Below, one piece after another: positions 29,751 to 37,677 of a stretch of DNA of 64,000 bases. Numbering within the stretch: position 1 is the first letter of the stretch; every line of letters begins with the position of its first letter. The translations under genes were made by a program, and so were the position numbers. The notes beneath the pieces were generated by a model. It saw only the letters and a program-made list of their open reading frames with translations. It was not told the origin of the DNA and searched no databases. This stretch comes from an uncultured Actinomycetes bacterium. Its GTDB lineage: Bacteria; Actinomycetota; Acidimicrobiia; Acidimicrobiales; RAAP-2. Location of the stretch: positions 62,001 through 126,000 of the forward strand of contig CAIKAC010000011.1 in the NCBI GenBank assembly GCA_903825305.1, given 5' to 3'.

Positions 29751-31121
29751 ATGTATGTAGGCGTTTTTGATCTCTTCAAAGTAGGCATCGGCCCATCGAG
29801 TTCGCACACCACTGGCCCTATGCGCGCGGCAAAGAGTTTTGTGGATCACCTTGAGGGCGAGCAACTCTTGGACTCCGTACATCGGGTTGAAATTGACCTC
29901 TGTGGTTCTTTGGGGGCGACGGGGCGCGGCCACCTTTCCCCAGAAGCCGTCATGCTCGGACTGCTCGGAGAGGCTCCCGAGACAGTTATTCCTGATGCCG
30001 TTGCCTCGACGATGCACGAAGTGCGTTCGACCGAAGTACTCGCCTTGGGAGGCCGACGCAAGATTCAATTCCGTGAAGAAGACGATCTGCGCATGCGTCC
30101 CCTCACGAGACTTGCTTTTCACACCAACGGCATGGTGTTCCGAGCCTTCAACGCTGATGACGAGTTGCTCTCAGAGCGCACGTATTACTCGGTAGGGGGC
30201 GGATTCGTCGTTGAAGATGGGGCAAGCGGCCTCGTCGATGAGGCGAGTCCCGAAATGGTGCCACACCCCTTTTCGACGGCTGATGAACTCTTGCAAGCAT
30301 GCGAGCGTTCATCATTGAGCATCGCTGAACTCATCATTCGCAATGAGTCGATCTGGCGATCCCGCGATGAGGTCATCACTCGCGTCTTGGGGATTTGGGC
30401 CACGATGGATGCTTGCATCGCTCAAGGGTGTGCAACCTCAGGGGTACTTCCTGGAGGTCTTCGGGTGAAACGTCGAGCACCGGAGCTCATGCGACAACTC
30501 GAGAGCGAACGTGGTTCAGCTGACGGTCTTTCACAAATGGACTGGGTGACCCTGTGGGCACTCGCCGTCAACGAAGAAAATGCGTCTGGTGGTCGTGTGG
30601 TCACGGCCCCCACCAACGGGGCCGCAGGGATCGTGCCGGCTGTCTTGAAGTACTACACGACCTTTGTCGAGGGAGCCAGCGAGGAAGGAATCGTTACCTT
30701 CTTGTTGGTAGCTGCGGCCGTGGGCTCTCTGTTTAAACAAAACGCTTCCATCTCGGGTGCAGACGTTGGTTGCCAAGGCGAAGTTGGATCGGCATGTTCT
30801 ATGGCCGCCGCTGGCCTTGCTGCGGCTCTCGGTGGTACGCCAGGGCAGGTTGAGAATGCGGCCGAAATTGGCATTGAGCACAACTTGGGCCTCACCTGCG
30901 ATCCCGTCGAAGGCCTCGTGCAAATTCCCTGCATTGAACGAAACGCGGTAGCCGCCGTTCAGGCCATTACGGCCGCGCGAATGGCTTTGCGCGGGACCGG
31001 CACTCACCGAGTGTCACTCGATCAAGCCATTAAGACGATGAAAGACACGGGCGCTGACATGCAGGAGAAGTACAAAGAGACCGCCATGGGTGGCCTCGCG
31101 CTCAACGTGGTGGAGTGTTAG
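29751..31121 (+). CDS. sdaA: L-serine ammonia-lyase, single-chain iron-sulfur type
   Basis: A 456-aa enzyme converting L-serine to pyruvate and ammonia with a [4Fe-4S] cluster. The N-terminal beta domain starts with [20 protein letters not shown]; the alpha domain has [15 protein letters not shown]. The three cluster cysteines are in GCQGEV, LTCDPV and IPCIER, spaced x41 and x10, exactly the spacing known for this family. GAGGAG precedes the ATG. It is 15 nt behind the dehydrogenase gene, so both are co-transcribed. Confidence 0.95.
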   Translation: MYVGVFDLFKVGIGPSSSHTTGPMRAAKSFVDHLEGEQLLDSVHRVEIDLCGSLGATGRGHLSPEAVMLGLLGEAPETVIPDAVASTMHEVRSTEVLALGGRRKIQFREEDDLRMRPLTRLAFHTNGMVFRAFNADDELLSERTYYSVGGGFVVEDGASGLVDEASPEMVPHPFSTADELLQACERSSLSIAELIIRNESIWRSRDEVITRVLGIWATMDACIAQGCATSGVLPGGLRVKRRAPELMRQLESERGSADGLSQMDWVTLWALAVNEENASGGRVVTAPTNGAAGIVPAVLKYYTTFVEGASEEGIVTFLLVAAAVGSLFKQNASISGADVGCQGEVGSACSMAAAGLAAALGGTPGQVENAAEIGIEHNLGLTCDPVEGLVQIPCIERNAVAAVQAITAARMALRGTGTHRVSLDQAIKTMKDTGADMQEKYKETAMGGLALNVVEC

Positions 31122-31132
31122 CGCTCCACCAC
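31107..31132. terminator. Hairpin overlapping the sdaA stop codon
   Basis: GTGGTGGAG / CTCCACCAC forms a 9-bp stem with an 8-nt loop that contains the TAG stop. It lies between the convergent sdaA and serC genes and could stop both. No T run is present, so confidence is moderate. Confidence 0.4.
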
Positions 31133-31142
31133 TCATACCTGC

Positions 31143-32270
31143 TTAGCTCGCGAGCGCGCCGACCACGTAGGTGATCGCCGCGCAGAGCGATGCGATGTCC
31201 TCTGAGTCAATGGCCGGGAACATAGCGATACGAAGTTGGTTGCGGCCCAGCTTGCGATACGGCTCCGTGTCGACGATGCCGTGGGCTCTCAAGACCTTGG
31301 CTACGACGGCTGCATCAATAGAGTCGACAAAGTCGATGGTGCCAATGACGTGGCTACGCTCTTCAGGCTTGGCGACAAAGGGCGTAGCAAAATCGCTCTG
31401 TTCGGCCCAGGAGTAGAGCACCTCAGCGTTGCGATCAGATCGACCGGCCGAGAACTCCAAGCCGCCGTTTTCGTTAAACCACTCAACTTGGCTCGCCAGC
31501 AGATGCAAGGTGGCGAGCGCTGGGGTGTTGTAGGTCTGATCGAGTCGCGAGTTATCCAGCGCTGTCTTCAAATTCAAGAATTCAGGGATAAAGCGATCTG
31601 ATGCAGCAATCTTCTCGATCCGCTCAATCGCAGCTGGAGAGCACAAGGCCAACCACAGCCCACCATCAGAAGCAAAGGACTTTTGCGGCGCGAAGTAGTA
31701 GCAGTCAAATTGAGATGCATCGACTCTCAGACCGCCAGCTCCTGAGGTGGCATCAACGGCCACGAGGCCAGACGCGCCCTCGGGGCGGGTAATGGTCATG
31801 GAGACACCCGTCGAGGTCTCGTTGTGGGTGAGGCCATAGAGATCGATCTCTGGGCGAGCCACGGCTTCAGGGTGCGTGCCCGGCTCAGACTTGATCACTT
31901 CTGGATCGCCAAGGAAGGGAGCCAATGCGGCCGCAGTTGCGAACTTGGAGGAGAACTCACCAAAGTTGAGGTGCTGGCTCTTGGTTTCAATGAGACCAAA
32001 GACCGCAGCGTCCCAAAATGCCGTAGTTCCACCATTGCCCAAGAGGACTTCGTAGCCATCAGGAAGGTTGAACAGGTTGTGCAGTCCGCCGCGAACGCGA
32101 CCCACCACGTTCTTTACCGTGGCTTGGCGATGGCTGGTTCCAAGATAGGTCGGAGCCTCGGCCACGAGGGCGTCTAGTTGGGCTTGGCGGACCTTTGAGG
32201 GGCCAGCGCCGAAGCGTCCATCGGCGGGGAGAAGGCTGTCAGGAATCTTGATGTTGGAGGGGTCGCTCAT
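31143..32270 (-). CDS. serC: Phosphoserine aminotransferase
   Basis: A 375-aa PLP enzyme making 3-phosphoserine from 3-phosphohydroxypyruvate and glutamate. It has the actinobacterial-type start [22 protein letters not shown], the substrate-binding [13 protein letters not shown], and the PLP lysine in [11 protein letters not shown]. The open frame continues to 32498, but that part lies in the divergent aminotransferase; ATG 32270 begins the family-like sequence. Its start codon is only 19 bp from the divergent start codon. With serA it gives the phosphorylated serine pathway; serB is not in the window. Confidence 0.93.
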   Translation of the reverse strand: MSDPSNIKIPDSLLPADGRFGAGPSKVRQAQLDALVAEAPTYLGTSHRQATVKNVVGRVRGGLHNLFNLPDGYEVLLGNGGTTAFWDAAVFGLIETKSQHLNFGEFSSKFATAAALAPFLGDPEVIKSEPGTHPEAVARPEIDLYGLTHNETSTGVSMTITRPEGASGLVAVDATSGAGGLRVDASQFDCYYFAPQKSFASDGGLWLALCSPAAIERIEKIAASDRFIPEFLNLKTALDNSRLDQTYNTPALATLHLLASQVEWFNENGGLEFSAGRSDRNAEVLYSWAEQSDFATPFVAKPEERSHVIGTIDFVDSIDAAVVAKVLRAHGIVDTEPYRKLGRNQLRIAMFPAIDSEDIASLCAAITYVVGALAS

Positions 32271-32289
32271 ATATGGAATCATTGCACCT

Positions 32290-33501
32290 ATGGAAGGCAC
32301 CAAAAACCGCGTATCAAAGAGATTGTCAGAACTCCAGCCATCGGCCACCCTCGCCGTCGATGCTCGGGCCAAAGCGCTCAAGGCAGCAGGTGAGAATGTC
32401 ATAGGTTTTGGTGCCGGAGAGCCAGATTTCCCAACTCCTGACGCCATTGTGGAATTTGCAGTGGCGGCCTGCCGAGACCCCAAAAACCACCGGTACACGC
32501 CCGCTGGCGGCCTTCCTGAGCTTCGTCAGGCCATTGTGGCTAAAACCAAGCGCGACTCCGGTCTCGAGATCACCGCTGATCAGGTCATGATCACCAACGG
32601 CGGCAAACACGCCATTGCCAATGCCTTTGCCGCATTGCTTGATCCAGGCGATGAAGTCATTATCCCGGCGCCTTTTTGGACGACGTACCCGGAGTCAGCT
32701 GCTCTGGTTGGCGGCGTTCCGGTCATTGTGGCCACCGACGAGAGCACGGGCTTCAAAGCGACGCCGGACATGCTCGAAGCTGTTCGTACCCCCAACACCA
32801 AGTTGTTGGTCTTTTGCTCGCCGTCGAACCCAACGGGCGCTGTCTACACGGCAGAAGAGATGGATGCTGTGGCTGCTTGGGCGGCCGAGCATGGCATTTG
32901 GGTCATGGCCGACGAGATTTACGAACACCTGATCTACGACGACGCTGAATTGATTTCCATGCCGGCTCGATCTGCGGCCCTTGGTGATCACTGGGTAGTC
33001 GTCAATGGTGTCGCCAAGACCTACGCCATGACCGGATGGCGAGTTGGCTGGATTATTGGGCCAAAAGACGTGATTGCTGCAGCAACAAACCTGCAGAGTC
33101 AAATCACCTCCAACGTGGCAGACGTTTCTCAGCAAGCGGCGCTCGCGGCGGTCAGCGGTGACCTCACCGCAGTTGCCGCCATGCGCGAAGCCTTCGATCG
33201 GCGGCGCAAGCTCATGACCAACATGCTGAACGAGATTGATGGTGTGACCTGCCTGTTGCCCAAGGGTGCCTTCTATTGCTTCCCTAATGTCACGGGCTTG
33301 TTGAGCAAGAACATTCGCGGTCGTGTCTGCACGAGCAGCGCCGAACTGGCTGAATTGTGCATTGACGAGGTCAAGGTGGCGGTGGTCCCAGGCGAGGCGT
33401 TTGGTGCTCCTGGATACTTGCGACTCTCATATGCGCTTGGCGACGATGATCTTGTTGAAGGCGTGACGCGTCTGCAGCAACTCTTCGCTGACGCTCAATA
33501 A
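32290..33501 (+). CDS. Class I PLP aminotransferase, aspartate aminotransferase type
   Basis: A 403-aa aminotransferase of the type Ib AspAT group. The N-terminus is [22 protein letters not shown], followed by [10 protein letters not shown] (substrate Gly loop). It has NPTGAVY, the PLP lysine in [16 protein letters not shown], and the carboxylate-binding Arg in YLRLSYAL. It likely converts aspartate/2-oxoglutarate and may also serve other acids. ATG 32290 is chosen over an in-frame ATG at 32248 that lies inside serC. serA follows 34 nt downstream. Confidence 0.88.
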   Translation: MEGTKNRVSKRLSELQPSATLAVDARAKALKAAGENVIGFGAGEPDFPTPDAIVEFAVAACRDPKNHRYTPAGGLPELRQAIVAKTKRDSGLEITADQVMITNGGKHAIANAFAALLDPGDEVIIPAPFWTTYPESAALVGGVPVIVATDESTGFKATPDMLEAVRTPNTKLLVFCSPSNPTGAVYTAEEMDAVAAWAAEHGIWVMADEIYEHLIYDDAELISMPARSAALGDHWVVVNGVAKTYAMTGWRVGWIIGPKDVIAAATNLQSQITSNVADVSQQAALAAVSGDLTAVAAMREAFDRRRKLMTNMLNEIDGVTCLLPKGAFYCFPNVTGLLSKNIRGRVCTSSAELAELCIDEVKVAVVPGEAFGAPGYLRLSYALGDDDLVEGVTRLQQLFADAQ

Positions 33502-33535
33502 CAGTTACTAACCCCCCACCCATTCAGGAGAACAC

Positions 33536-35107
33536 ATGGCCAGAGTCCTTGTTACCGAAAAGATTGCACAACCGGGCTTGGACCAGTTGGCCGCAGCTGG
33601 ACACGAGGTTGATATTCAGCTTGACCTCACGCCTGAGCAATTGCTCGAAGTAATTGTTGGCGCTCACGCGCTGATCATCCGTTCCGCCACCACCGTCACG
33701 GCTGAAGTGCTCGAAGCTGGTCGTGATCTCGTCGTTGTTGGTCGAGCCGGCATTGGTCTTGACAATGTTGATGTGGTTCGCGCCACGGAGCTCGGCGTCA
33801 TGGTTGTCAACGCCCCTCAATCGAACATCGTCTCAGCAGCCGAGCAGGCCATGGCATTGCTCCTCGCTCAAGCGAGAAACATCCCCCAAGCCCACTCGGC
33901 GCTGGTGGCGGGGAAGTGGGAGCGCTCGAAGTGGGAGGGTGTTGAACTCTACGAAAAGACCCTCGCCATCATTGGTTTGGGTCGCATCGGTGCCCTCGTG
34001 GCTCAGCGCGCTTTGGCCTTCGGCATGACCTTGATTGCCTATGACCCCTTTGTAAGTGCGGAGCGCGCCAAGCTCATGGGGATTGAAATGGTAAGTCTCG
34101 ATGAGGCGCTGGCCCGCGCAGATTTCATCACCATTCACCTTCCCAAGAACAAAGAAACCATTGGTTTGTTGAACGCAGAAACCTTGGCCAAGACCAAGAA
34201 GGGTGTTCGTATCATCAACGCAGCTCGAGGCGGCATCGTGGATGAAGCGGCGCTCGCCGATGCGATTCGCTCAGGTCATGTTGGTGGCGCTGGCATAGAT
34301 GTCTTCGAGAAGGAACCAACGACTGAATCTCCGCTCTTTGAATTGAGCTCAGTCGTCGTCGCTCCTCACCTTGGTGCCTCGACGGCTGAAGCTCAGGACA
34401 AAGCTGGGGCCACGATTGCCGACATGGTCGAACTGGCCTTGGCTGGTGACTTTGTGCCCTTTGCTGTCAATATTGCAGCGGGCGATGTTTCTGAAATGGT
34501 GCGCCCCTTCATGGGTCTTGCCGAGCAATTAGGTCGATTCGTTGGCGGGCTCGTCGACGAGAGCCCCTCAAAGGTCGACATTGGTTTCCACGGAGAACTT
34601 GCTGGCACGGGCACGGGCATCTTGACTCTGTCCGTACTCAAGGGCCTTTTGGGCTCACACAGCGATGAACCGGTGAGCTACGTCAATGCGCCAGCGATCG
34701 CTGAGAGCCGAGGACTCGAGATTGATGAGACCTCTAGCGTGACCAGCCACGACTTCGTGAACTTGATTACGGTCAGCGCGGGTGGTCACTCCGTTGCTGG
34801 AACCCTGACGGGCATTGGCAACCGTATTGAACCAAGAATCGTCTCGGTTGACGGACATGCGTTGGAGCTGTCGCCTGCAGCCCACATGCTGGTGGTTCGC
34901 AATGATGACCGACCTGGCATGATCGGGGTGGTGGGTACTGCGCTTGGCAACGCCGAAATTTCCGTTGACTCCATGGCCGTGAGCCCGAGCGCTGAAGCTG
35001 GTACGGCACTGATGGTGCTTTCAACCGCAGAGGCTCTGGCAGATGACGTGATTGCTGGCTTGGTCGGCTCTGCCGGCATCCAGGCCGTTCACCGAATCGA
35101 GCTCTAA
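33536..35107 (+). CDS. serA: D-3-phosphoglycerate dehydrogenase, long (ASB + ACT) form
   Basis: A 523-aa NAD enzyme starting serine synthesis. It has a 2-hydroxyacid dehydrogenase fold with GLGRIGALVAQRAL (NAD), catalytic Arg in NAARGGIVDE, and the His motif VVAPHLGASTAEA. An allosteric substrate-binding intervening domain follows (about 320-445), then a C-terminal ACT domain (MLVVRNDDRPGMIGVVG) for serine feedback. This is the same layout as the mycobacterial enzyme. RBS CAGGAGA precedes the ATG. It converges with the 56-aa membrane gene, the stops being 6 nt apart. Confidence 0.95.
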   Translation: MARVLVTEKIAQPGLDQLAAAGHEVDIQLDLTPEQLLEVIVGAHALIIRSATTVTAEVLEAGRDLVVVGRAGIGLDNVDVVRATELGVMVVNAPQSNIVSAAEQAMALLLAQARNIPQAHSALVAGKWERSKWEGVELYEKTLAIIGLGRIGALVAQRALAFGMTLIAYDPFVSAERAKLMGIEMVSLDEALARADFITIHLPKNKETIGLLNAETLAKTKKGVRIINAARGGIVDEAALADAIRSGHVGGAGIDVFEKEPTTESPLFELSSVVVAPHLGASTAEAQDKAGATIADMVELALAGDFVPFAVNIAAGDVSEMVRPFMGLAEQLGRFVGGLVDESPSKVDIGFHGELAGTGTGILTLSVLKGLLGSHSDEPVSYVNAPAIAESRGLEIDETSSVTSHDFVNLITVSAGGHSVAGTLTGIGNRIEPRIVSVDGHALELSPAAHMLVVRNDDRPGMIGVVGTALGNAEISVDSMAVSPSAEAGTALMVLSTAEALADDVIAGLVGSAGIQAVHRIEL

Positions 35108-35113
35108 GCCTTT

Positions 35114-35284
35114 CTAAGCAGTTTGCTTGCCGGGCACGTCCGGCCAGGTGTCAAAACTGCCTGGCAAGTTGCCATCAGTTTCCACCCCTGCCTTGTCTGC
35201 GCGGGACTTTCGCAGTTCCACGACCAAGTAGGCAACGGCGGCGGCCACAAGGGCAAGAAGGGCAAGTTTGATCCATCGGCTCAT
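35114..35284 (-). CDS. Small bitopic membrane protein, 56 aa
   Basis: A short frame with a clean membrane-protein design: MSRWIK, one hydrophobic helix (LALLALVAAAVAYLVV), then a charged stretch (ELRKSRADKAG) and a polar tail ending in SFDTWPDVPGK. The minus-strand box TAGAGT lies exactly 6 nt before the ATG, matching the leaderless promoter layout of neighbours. It fills the gap between serA and the leuA attenuator. I recall no named family; the function is unknown. Confidence 0.65.
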   Translation of the reverse strand: MSRWIKLALLALVAAAVAYLVVELRKSRADKAGVETDGNLPGSFDTWPDVPGKQTA

Positions 35285-35290
35285 GCTTCC

Positions 35291-35296
35291 ACTCTA
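35291..35296 (-). promoter_or_regulatory. Leaderless -10 box of the 56-aa membrane protein
   Basis: Minus-strand TAGAGT followed by 6 nt and the ATG at 35284. The same hexamer occurs 7 nt before the gene at 45817. Confidence 0.5.
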
Positions 35297-35328
35297 GGCA
35301 CCTGCGAAGCCATCTGGCGCAGCTCATG

Positions 35329-35356
35329 TTGGATTCTGGCCTGATTCCGATATACT
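35329..35356 (+). promoter_or_regulatory. Promoter of the leuA leader transcript
   Basis: TTGGAT (35329-35334), 16 nt, then TATACT (35351-35356). The leader GTG at 35364 follows after 7 nt, so the RNA should start at the start codon. Confidence 0.7.
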
Positions 35357-35363
35357 GACAGAC

Positions 35364-35396
35364 GTGACGAACACCACGTCCCTGCTGCTTATCTAG
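35364..35396 (+). CDS. leuA attenuator leader peptide, 10 aa
   Basis: GTG-started ORF encoding MTNTTSLLLI. Three consecutive leucine codons (CTG CTG CTT) and an Ile codon come directly before the stop. This is the arrangement expected for leucine-sensing attenuation of leuA. No RBS is present; the -10 box lies 7 nt upstream, so the peptide is probably translated from a leaderless RNA. A GC-rich hairpin and a T-tailed terminator follow. Confidence 0.82.
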   Translation: MTNTTSLLLI

Positions 35397-35397
35397 C

Positions 35398-35421
35398 GGC
35401 GAGCGCCACACTGCGCTCGCC
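35398..35421 (+). promoter_or_regulatory. First hairpin of the leuA attenuator
   Basis: A perfect 9-bp stem GGCGAGCGC / GCGCTCGCC with a 6-nt loop, starting 2 nt after the leader stop codon. A ribosome at the stop would mask its 5' arm. Confidence 0.7.
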
Positions 35422-35424
35422 TTG

Positions 35425-35456
35425 AAACCTCCTGTGCCGTTGGCCAGGGGGTTTTT
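35425..35456 (+). terminator. Intrinsic terminator of the leuA attenuator
   Basis: A 10-bp stem AAACCTCCTG / CAGGGGGTTT (one G-U), with a small GCC/GGC extension in the loop, followed by a T5 run. It lies 3 nt after the first hairpin and 65 nt before the leuA ATG. Confidence 0.85.
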
Positions 35457-35521
35457 CATTGGGCAAGCGCAGGTGGGGCCGCCAAGATACGTAACGGGGC
35501 TGTCAGCCAAGGAGATCAGTG

Positions 35522-37201
35522 ATGCCAGCATCGACGAAGCAGAACGAAGGGGTTATGCCCCATGCGCGCTATGCCGAGACGCTGCCCCTCGTGCTTGATG
35601 ACCGCACGTGGCCCAATGCTCGCCTTAGCGCTGCCCCTCGGTGGTGCAGCGTGGATCTGCGGGATGGAAACCAGGCGCTCGTCGAACCCATGGATCCAGA
35701 GCGCAAGCTCGCCATGTTCACGCTTTTGGTGGAACTCGGCTTCAAGGAAATTGAAGTTGGTTTCCCCTCGGCATCGCAAACAGATTTTGATTTCATCCGA
35801 AAGATCATTGATGAGGGCCGTGTCCCCGATGACGTGACCATTCAGGTCTTGGTGCAGTGCCGTGAAGATCTGATTCGCCGCACCTTCGAAGCAGTGAAGG
35901 GCGCCAAGAAGGTCATCGTGCACTTCTACAACTCAACTTCAACCCTGCAGCGCCGCGTGGTCTTTGGTCTCGAGCGTGAAGGCATCATCGAGATCGCCCG
36001 CAACGCTGCTGCGCTGTGCAAGGACTTTGAATTTGGACTGCCTGGAACCGAGGTCCAATTCGAATACTCACCAGAGTCATTCACCGGCACTGAGCCAGAT
36101 TTCGCGGTGGAAATTTGCGAGGCCGTCATGGACATCATTCAGCCCACGGCGGAAAAGCCCTTGATTCTGAACTTGCCTGCCACGGTTGAGCATTACACGC
36201 CCAATGTGTACGCCGACGTCATTGAGTGGTTTGGCAGGACCATCAAGAACCGTGACACCGTTGTGATCAGCCTTCACCCGCACAACGACCGTGGAACTGG
36301 GGTCGCCGCCGCAGAGCTGGGCTTAATGGCTGGAGCGGATCGAGTGGAAGGAACGCTTTTCGGTAATGGTGAGCGCACTGGCAATGTCGATATCGTTACC
36401 TTGGCCCTGAATTTGTTCAGCCAGGGTGTCGATCCAGAACTCGACTTTTCTGACATCGAAAAAGTTCGCCTCATTGCCGAGCGAACGACTCGCATGACGG
36501 TACATCCTCGCCACCCGTACGCCGGGGACTTGGTCTACACCGCCTTCTCGGGCTCACACCAAGACGCCATCAAGAAGGGCATGGCCCTGATCGGTCAAGA
36601 CTACGAACGCTGGGAAGTGCCCTATCTCCCCATTGACCCTAAGCACACGGGCCGAACCTATGAAGAAATCATCCGCGTGAACTCCCAGTCGGGCAAGGGT
36701 GGCGTGAGTTACCTCATGGACCAAGAGTATGGATTGAACTTGCCGAGACAGCTTCAAGTGGAGTTCTCGCGTCACGTCCAAAAAGTTGCGGATGCAACGG
36801 GTGCCGAGATCAAGCCCGATGAACTCTGGGACCTCTTCGAAGAGACCTATTTCTCTGCTGATGCTCAACTGCAGTTGATCTCCACCGAAGTAGTGACCGG
36901 TTCAGGACACACAACGGTTGTGGCGCAACTCAAAGTTGACGATAGCCATGTCACAGTAAAGGGCGAAGGCAACGGACCCATTGCCGCACTCGTGGCGGGC
37001 CTCCACGAAGCGCTGGGGATCACCATTGAGGTCAAGGACTACTCGGAGCACGCCTTGGCCGGTGGTTCAGGCGCTGCTGCCGTTGCCTATGTGCAAGTTG
37101 CCGGAACCGATGGTGCGCTGTGGTGGGGCGTGGGAATGGACTCCTCCATTCTTGATGCGTCACTGCGAGCCGTCATTTCTGCTGCTAACCGTATTGGCTG
37201 A
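35522..37201 (+). CDS. leuA: 2-isopropylmalate synthase
   Basis: A 559-aa enzyme condensing acetyl-CoA with 2-oxoisovalerate, the first committed leucine step. The DRE-TIM barrel shows CSVDLRDGNQALVEPMD (metal-binding Asp, catalytic Arg), HFYNSTSTLQRRVVF, and the metal HxH in SLHPHNDRG. The C-terminal regulatory domain (from about 430) ends the protein and gives leucine feedback. This is the long LeuA2 type of actinobacteria. AAGGAG fits ATG 35522 better than the GTG 3 nt earlier. It is preceded by the Leu-codon attenuator. Confidence 0.95.
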   Translation: MPASTKQNEGVMPHARYAETLPLVLDDRTWPNARLSAAPRWCSVDLRDGNQALVEPMDPERKLAMFTLLVELGFKEIEVGFPSASQTDFDFIRKIIDEGRVPDDVTIQVLVQCREDLIRRTFEAVKGAKKVIVHFYNSTSTLQRRVVFGLEREGIIEIARNAAALCKDFEFGLPGTEVQFEYSPESFTGTEPDFAVEICEAVMDIIQPTAEKPLILNLPATVEHYTPNVYADVIEWFGRTIKNRDTVVISLHPHNDRGTGVAAAELGLMAGADRVEGTLFGNGERTGNVDIVTLALNLFSQGVDPELDFSDIEKVRLIAERTTRMTVHPRHPYAGDLVYTAFSGSHQDAIKKGMALIGQDYERWEVPYLPIDPKHTGRTYEEIIRVNSQSGKGGVSYLMDQEYGLNLPRQLQVEFSRHVQKVADATGAEIKPDELWDLFEETYFSADAQLQLISTEVVTGSGHTTVVAQLKVDDSHVTVKGEGNGPIAALVAGLHEALGITIEVKDYSEHALAGGSGAAAVAYVQVAGTDGALWWGVGMDSSILDASLRAVISAANRIG

Positions 37202-37204
37202 GCA

Positions 37205-37669
37205 GTGACACTCACGATTCGAGATGCGCGTCTCGACGAAGCCGCCGTCGTCTGGGATCTCTCCCGCCAGCTCGCGATCTTCGAAGAGATGGAATCCATC
37301 TTCGTAGCCACCGTCGAGGACTTTCGTCGAGAAATGGGACGCCCCGACGCTGTCATGAACTGCCTCCTGGCAGAGGTCGATGGCGAGGTAGTGGCCTCAG
37401 CGGTGTATTTCCGGACCTTCTCCACCTTTCTGTGTCGGCCCGGCATCTGGCTCGAGGAATTGTTTGTCACGCCCGCCTATCGCCGCCGCGGCATTGCCCA
37501 AGCCCTGCTTGATGAATTGAGGAATCGATCAGAAGGCCGCGTCGAATGGGAAGTGTTGACCTGGAATCACGATGCGATTGCGCTCTATGAGGCCTATGGG
37601 GCGAGCCAAGAATCGGGTTGGATGAAGTACCGAATTTCACCTACCGACTCGCCGCCTCGGGCTGTCTAA
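37205..37669 (+). CDS. GNAT-family acetyltransferase (SAT-like)
   Basis: A 154-aa acetyltransferase starting at GTG 37205, 3 nt after the leuA stop. Motif A is LEELFVTPAYRRRGIAQALL; motif B is WNHDAIALYEAYGA. The N-terminal ILDARLDEAAVVW-like helix and the F-R-T-F-S-T-F block resemble spermidine/diamine acetyltransferases. An amine acceptor is thus possible but unproven. It may ride on leuA transcription without a metabolic link. Confidence 0.82.
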   Translation: MTLTIRDARLDEAAVVWDLSRQLAIFEEMESIFVATVEDFRREMGRPDAVMNCLLAEVDGEVVASAVYFRTFSTFLCRPGIWLEELFVTPAYRRRGIAQALLDELRNRSEGRVEWEVLTWNHDAIALYEAYGASQESGWMKYRISPTDSPPRAV

Positions 37670-37677
37670 AGTGAAGC

